A program made the position numbers and the translations under genes. Under the pieces are notes generated by a model. That model saw only the letters and a program-made list of their open reading frames with translations, was not told the origin of the DNA and ran no database searches. 64,000 nt of DNA from Propionimicrobium lymphophilum DSM 4903 (lineage in GTDB: Bacteria > Actinomycetota > Actinomycetes > Propionibacteriales > Propionibacteriaceae), in the NCBI RefSeq assembly GCF_000423485.1, contig NZ_KE384026.1, positions 295,583 to 359,582 of the forward strand, written 5' to 3'. This document shows positions 24,434 to 31,186 of the stretch, piece after piece; positions within the stretch are counted from its first letter, which is position 1, and each line of letters opens with the position of its first letter.

Positions 24434-25900
24434 ATGCATGTGGGTATTGATCTAGGTACGACTCGAACAGTCGTCGTATATGCCGACCGCGGAAACTATC
24501 CCGTGGTTACCTTTTGCGACACCAGCGGAGATGTTCACGAGTTTTTTCCGTCGGTAATAGCTTTTAACGACGGTGAACTAGTGACAGGTTTCGAGGCAAT
24601 GGACCTTGCCCAATCAGGCGCGCCCGTTCTTCGGTCTTTGAAGCGACACTTCGCAGATGAGAACCTGACCACTCAAGACGAGATCGAATTCGCCGGCAGA
24701 AAATACCCACTCCTAGAGTTGTTTACTACCTTTCTTAAGGGCCTGGTCGAGGCGCTCCATACTGATTCCTATATTGCAGATCAGTTGGAAACCGACCCAA
24801 TCGAAAATGTGGTGGCGGCCGTCCCCGCGCATGCAGGCAGCACACAGCGTTTTTTGACCCTCGAAGCATTCAAAACGGCAGGTTTGCCAGTCAGCGTGTT
24901 ACTCAACGAGCCTTCAGCAGCAGGTTTCGAATACACGCACAGAAAACCGAAAACGATCACCTCCAGGCGCAACCGTGTCGTCGTTTACGATCTTGGGGGC
25001 GGCACATTCGACGCCTCCCGCATCGATGTTGAAGATCTGAGCCACAACGTGATGGACACAGTCGGCATCAACAACATTGGCGGCGATGATTTTGACGAGG
25101 TTCTAGCAGACCTAGCCTTGAAGGCCGCGGGCAATCCAGAACTCGACGAACACCAGCGAAGCGAGTTGATCGCCGACACCCAGATCGCTAAGGAAGGCTT
25201 GGCGCCTCAATCCAGGCGAATCGCGATTGACGTTGCCGGTGAAACAGTAATCATCGCCGTTCAAGATTTCTACGATGCGGTAACTGGCCTTGTCGGGCGA
25301 ACACTGGAAGCTATGGCCCCACTACTGGAAAACCTAGATGACTTAGCGGGCATATACCTCGTCGGCGGTGCCAGCTCGCTGCCCATTGTTCCGAGGCTCC
25401 TGAGAAATAAATTCGGACGACGCGTTCAGCGCTCTCCCTACCCCAGCGCATCGACAGCGATAGGACTTGCAATTGCTGCCGACCCAGATAGCGGTTTTGC
25501 CCTGCGCGACCGAGTCTCAAGAGGTTTCGGAGTTTTCCGTGAGGGTAAAGAGGGCACGGAAGTCACCTTCGACCCGATTTTCAGCAGGGACGAAGTTTTG
25601 GGAGCCAATGGATTAGAAAAACGCAGGACCTACCGACCCATTCACAACATCGGAAAATTCCGGTTCGTCGAATACAGCAAGCTGCGCGATTGGCAGCCCA
25701 TCGGCGACATCATGCCGTTCGCCACCGTGACGTTCCCGTACGACGCCAGTCTGCAGGGCAAAGACTCATCCGAGACGGACATAGAGCGAATCAGTGAGAT
25801 GGACACGATCGAAGAGCTCTACCGAATCGATTCCAATGGAATCATTTCGCTTCAGATAACCGACTTGAGCACCGGTTATTCACAGCATCATCACATGTAG
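24434..25900 (+). CDS. Hsp70-family ATPase with an atypical C-terminal part
   Basis: A 488-residue actin-fold ATPase of the Hsp70 family. The phosphate-1 motif GIDLGTT, VPAHAGSTQR, NEPSAAG, phosphate-2 VYDLGGGTFD (about residue 186) and the adenosine motif YLVGGASSLPIV are intact, so it should bind and split ATP. DnaK is about 610-640 residues. Here only about 140 residues follow the ATPase domain, they do not resemble the usual peptide-binding sheet, and the alpha-helical lid is missing. It ends in HHH. No DnaJ or GrpE is nearby. It heads a row with rhomboid, lipoprotein, PP2C and M16 genes, suggesting an envelope-linked client rather than general folding. Confidence 0.85.
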   Translation: MHVGIDLGTTRTVVVYADRGNYPVVTFCDTSGDVHEFFPSVIAFNDGELVTGFEAMDLAQSGAPVLRSLKRHFADENLTTQDEIEFAGRKYPLLELFTTFLKGLVEALHTDSYIADQLETDPIENVVAAVPAHAGSTQRFLTLEAFKTAGLPVSVLLNEPSAAGFEYTHRKPKTITSRRNRVVVYDLGGGTFDASRIDVEDLSHNVMDTVGINNIGGDDFDEVLADLALKAAGNPELDEHQRSELIADTQIAKEGLAPQSRRIAIDVAGETVIIAVQDFYDAVTGLVGRTLEAMAPLLENLDDLAGIYLVGGASSLPIVPRLLRNKFGRRVQRSPYPSASTAIGLAIAADPDSGFALRDRVSRGFGVFREGKEGTEVTFDPIFSRDEVLGANGLEKRRTYRPIHNIGKFRFVEYSKLRDWQPIGDIMPFATVTFPYDASLQGKDSSETDIERISEMDTIEELYRIDSNGIISLQITDLSTGYSQHHHM

Positions 25901-25917
25901 CGCTTAGACACCTTAGG

Positions 25918-25923
25918 TAATGT
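25918..25923 (+). promoter_or_regulatory. Candidate -10 (TAATGT) of the leaderless rhomboid gene
   Basis: TAATGT ends 7 nt before GTG at 25931. It favours this start over the GTG at 25922, which would lie within the hexamer. Confidence 0.45.
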
Positions 25924-25930
25924 GGAAATT

Positions 25931-26728
25931 GTGACTAACCACCAAAGTGATTCCTGGCCTGATTTCCTTCCGCCTAGTCAAGGAGGCTTATCCGGGCAGT
26001 CGTATAACCCTCATTACGACGAAGAGGTCCAGCGAAGCAGTTATCACGACCAGCGCGATCGTCAGGAAACAAACGAACGGTTCTGGAGACAAGCCCGCAG
26101 TAATGTCCCGACACAGTCACGTCCTGTGGTGACCACTGCAATCATCTCGATTTGTTTCGTGGTGTGGTTGCTCCAGCTGGTCGTTCCATCCTTCACTGGT
26201 GACATCGCACTCAACAGAGCGCTTTCGGCAGGACAGCCTTGGCGTTTGCTTACCTCCGCATTCGCACATGGTGGCCTGGCTCACATCGCATGTAACATGC
26301 TTACGCTGTGGGTAATGGGAAAGAATCTAGAACCGCTGCTCGGCAGAGCAAAGTTTTTAGCTCTCTATCTCGTCTCGGCATTGGGCGGTTCCGTCTGTTT
26401 CTTGCTTCTTGCGAGCCCGATGAGTTTCGCAGTAGGCGCTTCCGGCGCCATCTTCGGCTTGTTCGGAACTTACGCAGTGATTTATCGAGCCATGAAACTG
26501 CCTATGACCAGCATCTGGACCTTACTCGGGGTTAACCTGGTTATTACGTTAATCTCGCCGGGAATCGCTTGGCAAGCACATCTAGGCGGTTTGATATGTG
26601 GCGCACTTGCCTCTGCATTGATTTTTTACGAGATGAAATCTGGCAAAAAGACGGCCTGGCCGGGAATTATCGTGCTAGTGATCGCTCTGGCAGCGCTGTC
26701 TTACGTAACGCTTCGGATAGGGTTTTAA
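25931..26728 (+). CDS. Rhomboid family intramembrane serine protease
   Basis: A 265-residue protein with a polar N-terminal region of about 65 residues, then six or seven membrane helices. The catalytic Ser is in GASGAIFGLFG and the His in WQAHLGGLICG; the family loop AFAHGGLAHIACNML is also present. Rhomboids cut membrane-anchored substrates within the bilayer. The N-terminal region is rich in Gln, Arg and Ser and has no zinc ribbon. A lipoprotein gene follows after 4 bp, and could be a substrate or partner. The start at 25931 is chosen by the leaderless -10; 25922 is the alternative. Confidence 0.9.
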   Translation: MTNHQSDSWPDFLPPSQGGLSGQSYNPHYDEEVQRSSYHDQRDRQETNERFWRQARSNVPTQSRPVVTTAIISICFVVWLLQLVVPSFTGDIALNRALSAGQPWRLLTSAFAHGGLAHIACNMLTLWVMGKNLEPLLGRAKFLALYLVSALGGSVCFLLLASPMSFAVGASGAIFGLFGTYAVIYRAMKLPMTSIWTLLGVNLVITLISPGIAWQAHLGGLICGALASALIFYEMKSGKKTAWPGIIVLVIALAALSYVTLRIGF

Positions 26729-26732
26729 AAAT

Positions 26733-27632
26733 ATGAGCAAGAATTCAAAAAAACTTTCGCTTCTGGCTCTGTGCATTTCTGGCGCCTTGTTAACCGGCTG
26801 CTCTAGCTCGCCTAAGGCTCCTTCTTCGGACGCTTATTCTTCCGAAACCGCTGTCTTCTTAGCCGAGCAGATCACCCCCCAGGTAGCAGAAGGCTCAAGC
26901 ATATGGCAGGTGCAGTTGAGCTCCAATAAACTGTCTACGAATTACTCTGGCCCCGACAAAAGCTATACCGCTGAGATCGACGAAAACCAGCGTGTAAAGA
27001 CCGCTTCTGAAGACCTGGCTGCTAGCGGATCCAAGAGCCTTAGTAAATCGCTTCAGGATTATGCGAGCGATTTGGCTACGTTCGCAACGGACGCAAAAAA
27101 CAACTGCGCTCAGCCAGACCTTCGTGTCTACGCTCATGAGGCAATCTCTCAAGAAATTTATCTCGGCACCTGCGGGCTGAGCGATGATCAGCTAAAAATC
27201 GGCGACTTGAACCTCTCGAAGAGCACAGACTTTTACGATCACACCCAATTTGCAGGCCTGATTCAGCAGTTCAGCGCGTTGACTGATAAGCCCCTCACCG
27301 GTGTACGAATCGGTCAGATAGAAGAAGGAAAGCAGGGAATTTACGTTGAATACGCCAACGAATTCTCCATCGGCTACTCGGTAGGCACCACAAGCGCCTT
27401 CTCCCTGAAGAAAGTCGATTCGGATAAGAAACGACCCGAGTTCTCGGCTTCTGACCTCTCTGCAGAGGCTATCGCGAAGGTTTATGGCTCCGAGGCAGAG
27501 GCAGCTGGTGGCCCGGTGCAGCTACTTATCTATAAGGACTCTGGTCAAGACAAAATCGTCATTGCGGCTAAGCACTCCGACGGGACAACTAGGGTGTTCG
27601 ATAACGCAGGTGAGCACCTCGTCGACGCCTAA
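26733..27632 (+). CDS. Lipoprotein of unknown function
   Basis: A 299-residue exported protein with a lipoprotein signal ending in LLTGC (Cys23). Nothing in the mature part matches a family that I recognise. It is mostly polar with several short repeats of Ser/Asp and two Cys residues (NNCAQPD and GTCGLSDD) about 45 residues apart that could form a disulfide outside the cell. It lies 4 bp after the rhomboid gene and is followed by a 13-bp hairpin, so these two genes seem to be one unit. A role as a sensor or chaperone partner in the envelope is only a guess. Confidence 0.8.
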   Translation: MSKNSKKLSLLALCISGALLTGCSSSPKAPSSDAYSSETAVFLAEQITPQVAEGSSIWQVQLSSNKLSTNYSGPDKSYTAEIDENQRVKTASEDLAASGSKSLSKSLQDYASDLATFATDAKNNCAQPDLRVYAHEAISQEIYLGTCGLSDDQLKIGDLNLSKSTDFYDHTQFAGLIQQFSALTDKPLTGVRIGQIEEGKQGIYVEYANEFSIGYSVGTTSAFSLKKVDSDKKRPEFSASDLSAEAIAKVYGSEAEAAGGPVQLLIYKDSGQDKIVIAAKHSDGTTRVFDNAGEHLVDA

Positions 27633-27644
27633 AATTAATTAAGT

Positions 27645-27683
27645 GCAATGGACGTCTCAACCTTAGGTTTAGACGTCCATTGC
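27645..27683 (+). terminator. Strong hairpin after the lipoprotein gene
   Basis: Arms 27645-27657 and 27671-27683 pair over 13 bp with a 13-nt loop. There is no T-tract on the plus strand. It may end the transcript imperfectly and allow read-through to the PP2C gene. Confidence 0.5.
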
Positions 27684-27704
27684 GCTATATAAGACTAACT
27701 AAGA

Positions 27705-27710
27705 TAACCT
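27705..27710 (+). promoter_or_regulatory. Candidate -10 (TAACCT) of the leaderless PP2C gene
   Basis: TAACCT ends 7 nt before GTG at 27718. TTGCGC at 27680-27685 could be a -35 with a 19-bp spacer, and lies in the hairpin arm. Confidence 0.5.
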
Positions 27711-27717
27711 CTTGCTC

Positions 27718-28536
27718 GTGAATCAAGTCGATCCTAAAGCGCTCCAACTGCATAGTTTCGGGCGCTCTGAGATTGGCCCTGTCAGGCGTGATAACCAAGA
27801 TTCTGGATTTTTCAGTTCAAAAAGTGCGTTCATCGCTGACGGAGTTGGCGGCTGCAGCGCCGGAGACGTCGCTTCTTCGACGATCTGCTCCCTGATGGCT
27901 GAGTACACAAATGCATTAGAGAAAATAAATATGCGCACCCTTCGCGCGGCCTTGACGAAGGCAAACCGTGAACTCTCAGAAATAGCATTCAAGAATCCAG
28001 ATTACCGAGGAATGGCCACAACGTTTTCTGGCCTCTTCTACAACGGAACAGCCCTATTCGCGGTCCACATCGGGGACTCTAGGATCTACCGGCTTCGAGG
28101 CGAGCGTTTAGAGCAGATAACAAGAGACGACACCTGGGTGCAGATGCTCATCGAGCAAGGCATGCTCACCGAAGAAGAGATCGCAACCCACCCGATGCGT
28201 AACATGCTCCTGCATTCCATCAGTGGAGCCCCTCAGGACGCCTCTTTGGCAGCTATCGCTCCAATCAGCTGCAAAGTTGGTGACCGCTGGCTAATTGCCA
28301 CGGACGGGTTGAGCAGCTATCTGACATACAGTGAAATACTCAACGCGGTTAGAGCTAAAAATGCACCACAAGATTGCGTCGATGAGCTAATGGATAAGGC
28401 GCTATCTAAAACAAGAGATAACGTCACGGTCATTGTCGCAGATGTAGAGGACAACATTGATTCTCCGCAAAATGGCACTTTGATAGGCTCGGCTGCCAAT
28501 CAAGTAACATGGCCGGCATGGGAGATTCGCGCCTGA
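27718..28536 (+). CDS. PP2C-family serine/threonine phosphatase
   Basis: A 272-residue metal-dependent phosphatase of the PstP/Stp1 type, which reverses Hanks-type kinase phosphorylation. All metal and phosphate-binding motifs are intact: RRDNQDSGFF, IADGVGG, HIGDSRIYRL, IATDGLSSYL and RDNVTVIVAD. There is no membrane segment, unlike PstP of division clusters, so it is a soluble stand-alone enzyme. No kinase gene is in the window. The first M16 gene begins inside its last codons. The GTG start is fixed by the leaderless -10. Confidence 0.9.
   Translation: MNQVDPKALQLHSFGRSEIGPVRRDNQDSGFFSSKSAFIADGVGGCSAGDVASSTICSLMAEYTNALEKINMRTLRAALTKANRELSEIAFKNPDYRGMATTFSGLFYNGTALFAVHIGDSRIYRLRGERLEQITRDDTWVQMLIEQGMLTEEEIATHPMRNMLLHSISGAPQDASLAAIAPISCKVGDRWLIATDGLSSYLTYSEILNAVRAKNAPQDCVDELMDKALSKTRDNVTVIVADVEDNIDSPQNGTLIGSAANQVTWPAWEIRA
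28505..28510 (+). promoter_or_regulatory. Candidate -10 (TAACAT) inside the PP2C gene
   Basis: TAACAT ends 7 nt before ATG at 28518, inside the last codons of the PP2C gene. It suggests an internal leaderless promoter for the M16 pair. Confidence 0.4.
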
Positions 28537-29789
28537 GCGTTCCGGTACACACCCATACGCTCTCTAATGGTCTAAAAGTTCAAGTAAGCCCCGATCCGAA
28601 TGCGGCTTCTACCGCCGTAAACCTTTGGTATCGAGTGGGTTCGGGTGAAGAAAAACCAGGTGCTACAGGCTTTGCTCATCTATTCGAGCATCTCATGTTC
28701 CAAGGCTCACAGCAGGTTTCTTCTGGTGAGCACTTGACCCAAATTCAGGCCATCGGCGGAGAGTGCAACGCAACGACGAGCTTCGATCGAACAAACTATT
28801 TCGAGACCGTTCCTCCCACGGCATTGGAGCTAGCTCTCTGGCTAGAATCCGATCGGCTTTCGAGTCTAAAGGTGAACCAAGAAAACCTGGATAACCAACG
28901 CGAAGTCGTTAAGGAAGAAAAGCGCCAGCGTTACGACAATGTTCCTTACGGCGACATGCTCCGGCTTTTGTTAGAGCTAAATTTCCCTGCAGCACATCCG
29001 TACGGTCATCCGACGATTGGCTCCATGGATGATCTCGACGCGGCCAGCCTAGACGACGTGCGGGCATTCTTTGATCGCTGGTATCGCCCGGATGGACTAG
29101 TACTTTCGATCGCTGGCCCGGTTAAACCTGAGGAGGGCTTCGAGTTAGTAGAAAAATACTTCGGCCATCTCGAGGCCGGGAATGTGCCCAGCCAAACTCG
29201 TCCTAAGCGCCTAGATAAGCATTCTGGGCACCCCGCGCAAAGAGTAAGCCGCGACGTCCCAAGAGACGCAGTCATCTTGACTTGGCGAACCCCAGCTTGC
29301 ACTCACGAGGACGCGCCCGCCGTGCAGCTGGCGCTGGACGTGCTGGCCTCCGGAGAATCCTCAAGGCTCGTACGCAAGTTGGTGCGTGATGAGCAAATTG
29401 CCGAATACGTTAGCGGAGCAGATTTTGATTTAGTGCGTGGCACCTCTATGGCGATGATCAGCGCGGGAGCTCCTCTGGGAATCAATACTGACGCGTTGGC
29501 AGAAAAGATGCTCAACGACGTTTCCGAAATAATTGAAAATGGGCCAACCGAAAAAGAACTATCCCGGGTCATGGCAAACCTGGAACATAGTGCCCTAGCG
29601 CTATTGGGTACCGTCTCGGGCAAGGCAGACGAATTAGGCGAAGCAGCCACGATTTACGGTGATCCAGAACACGTCAATACTCAGCTACCGAAGCTTCTGT
29701 CTATAACTCCTGAACAGATATCTGACGCGTCGGCCAAATGGCTATCGCCAGAAAATGTAGCTGAGCTTCATTACGAAAGGCAGGACTAA
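28518..29789 (+). CDS. M16 zinc peptidase, catalytic subunit
   Basis: A 423-residue M16B (PqqL/processing peptidase-like) protease. The inverted zinc motif HxxEH is in FAHLFEHLMFQG (about residues 55-66), with the third ligand Glu about 75 residues later in REVVKEEKRQR. The second half is the non-catalytic M16 domain. There is no signal peptide, so it should be cytoplasmic unless exported differently. Its partner follows after 1 bp. Heterodimeric M16 enzymes clamp and degrade short peptides. ATG 28509 in the same frame is an alternative start. Confidence 0.92.
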   Translation: MGDSRLSVPVHTHTLSNGLKVQVSPDPNAASTAVNLWYRVGSGEEKPGATGFAHLFEHLMFQGSQQVSSGEHLTQIQAIGGECNATTSFDRTNYFETVPPTALELALWLESDRLSSLKVNQENLDNQREVVKEEKRQRYDNVPYGDMLRLLLELNFPAAHPYGHPTIGSMDDLDAASLDDVRAFFDRWYRPDGLVLSIAGPVKPEEGFELVEKYFGHLEAGNVPSQTRPKRLDKHSGHPAQRVSRDVPRDAVILTWRTPACTHEDAPAVQLALDVLASGESSRLVRKLVRDEQIAEYVSGADFDLVRGTSMAMISAGAPLGINTDALAEKMLNDVSEIIENGPTEKELSRVMANLEHSALALLGTVSGKADELGEAATIYGDPEHVNTQLPKLLSITPEQISDASAKWLSPENVAELHYERQD

Positions 29790-29790
29790 T

Positions 29791-31125
29791 ATGCCTATCG
29801 CCCGCCCAGAATTGGCAAAACCTACTCCATACTCTTTCCCCAAACCGTGCATTGATGAATCTCTTAGCAACGGAATACGAGTGTTGGGCTTTAACCTGCC
29901 AGGACAATACATAATCTCCTGCAGGCTCGTAGTTCCTGTTCCCTTATCCGCCGAGCCCACCGGGAAAGAAGGAATTTCTGCTTTATCCCAGAACGTGGCT
30001 CTATCTGGAACGAATCAGCACCCCGGTATCTCATTCGCCGAAGCGGTCGAGGATCAAGGCATGAGTTTGAGCTCTAAGCCTGGGCATTTCGCCACCTTCT
30101 TCCAGGCTGATTTCGCCGCTAGCCGTCTCGAAGCCGCGCTCGGCCTCTTCGCGGAGGTAGTGAGCGCTCCTGAAACTGCTGCGCAAGAGGTAGAAAGGCA
30201 GAGGAAACTTCAACTCGCCAACATCGACCAGCTGAACTCTAACCCGAGTTATTTGTGCTCAAAGACGTTCACTTCGACGTTTTTAGCCGAAAAGATGAGG
30301 ATGAGCCGACCGAATCTAGGCGATGCGGAACAGTTAAATCGAATTAGCGTCGATGACGTGGTTGATTTCCAAGGTCTCTGGTCCCCTACAGGTTCGACAC
30401 TCGTCATAGCGGGTGAATTGCCAGACGACCTGTTGGAAGTGGCTGAAAAAGCATTTTCTGTCTGGCAAAAGAAAACTCTCGGTCCCCTGACTCCTGAAAA
30501 AATCGAGGAACGTGCAGACGGTCCGTTCATTTGGGTGGTAGATAGGCCCGAAGCCGTGCAGGCGAACGTCCAAATTGGCGCAATGGGAATCGGCCGAGAC
30601 GACAAGCGCTGGCCCGCGTTCTCAGTGGCTTGTCTGGCCGTAGGCGGTTCCTTTGGCTCGCGCCTGAACAGCCTTTTAAGAGAAGACCTCGGATACACTT
30701 ACGGCGCAAGGCTGTCCGCAGCTCCAGTCGGTGACAGAGGAATGTACAACTTTTCCTCTAGCTTTAGAACTGAGGTGACTGCCGACGCGATCGACCAAAC
30801 GCTCAAACAACTGAGCATCGAAGCCAACCCGCTGACTGAACAAGAAGTAGAAGACGCGAAAAACTACATCTTGGGAATCTCGCCCATGGTCTACAACACA
30901 TCCGGCGCGATAGCTTCTCAGGTTGGCGCTCTGATAGCAGCTGGCTTAGAAACCGACTATATTTCGCGGTTCGACTCGCTCATCCAAAAGGTGAATCCAG
31001 CAGCTGCTAACACTGCATTTACCAGCGTGGTTTCGCCGAAGGATTGCAACATCGTGATCGTGGGAAATGCAGAAAAAATTGTCCCCGCGATGGCTCAGAT
31101 AGGTTACAAGGCTGAACTTATCTAG
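29791..31125 (+). CDS. M16 peptidase, non-catalytic partner subunit
   Basis: A 444-residue M16-fold protein without an HxxEH motif (the equivalent segment is GISALSQNVALSGT). It keeps the substrate-contact region of the second domain, LREDLGYTYGARLSA, which carries the Arg/Tyr pair that supports catalysis by the partner. Together with the upstream subunit it would make a heterodimeric peptidase like bacterial M16B pairs. A strong terminator follows. Confidence 0.9.
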   Translation: MPIARPELAKPTPYSFPKPCIDESLSNGIRVLGFNLPGQYIISCRLVVPVPLSAEPTGKEGISALSQNVALSGTNQHPGISFAEAVEDQGMSLSSKPGHFATFFQADFAASRLEAALGLFAEVVSAPETAAQEVERQRKLQLANIDQLNSNPSYLCSKTFTSTFLAEKMRMSRPNLGDAEQLNRISVDDVVDFQGLWSPTGSTLVIAGELPDDLLEVAEKAFSVWQKKTLGPLTPEKIEERADGPFIWVVDRPEAVQANVQIGAMGIGRDDKRWPAFSVACLAVGGSFGSRLNSLLREDLGYTYGARLSAAPVGDRGMYNFSSSFRTEVTADAIDQTLKQLSIEANPLTEQEVEDAKNYILGISPMVYNTSGAIASQVGALIAAGLETDYISRFDSLIQKVNPAAANTAFTSVVSPKDCNIVIVGNAEKIVPAMAQIGYKAELI

Positions 31126-31131
31126 GCATAT

Positions 31132-31170
31132 TTTTTGGGCGGGTGATCTAACTGGCCACCCGCCCAAAAA
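31132..31170. terminator. Bidirectional intrinsic terminator
   Basis: Arms 31132-31144 and 31157-31170 (GGGCGGGTG with CACCCGCCC at the core) pair around a 12-nt loop, with T and A runs at each edge. It separates the convergent M16 and UPF0182 genes. Confidence 0.88.
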
Positions 31171-31186
31171 TTTTATTCAAACCGCT

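Noticed and set aside
24385-24439. ATG 24439 as the ctpE start
   Set aside because: It has no ribosome site and would overlap the divergent Hsp70 start; GTG 24385 has GAAAGGGG 5 nt upstream.
24434-25900. Main DnaK chaperone
   Set aside because: It is about 130 residues too short, lacks the lid, and has no GrpE or DnaJ next to it.
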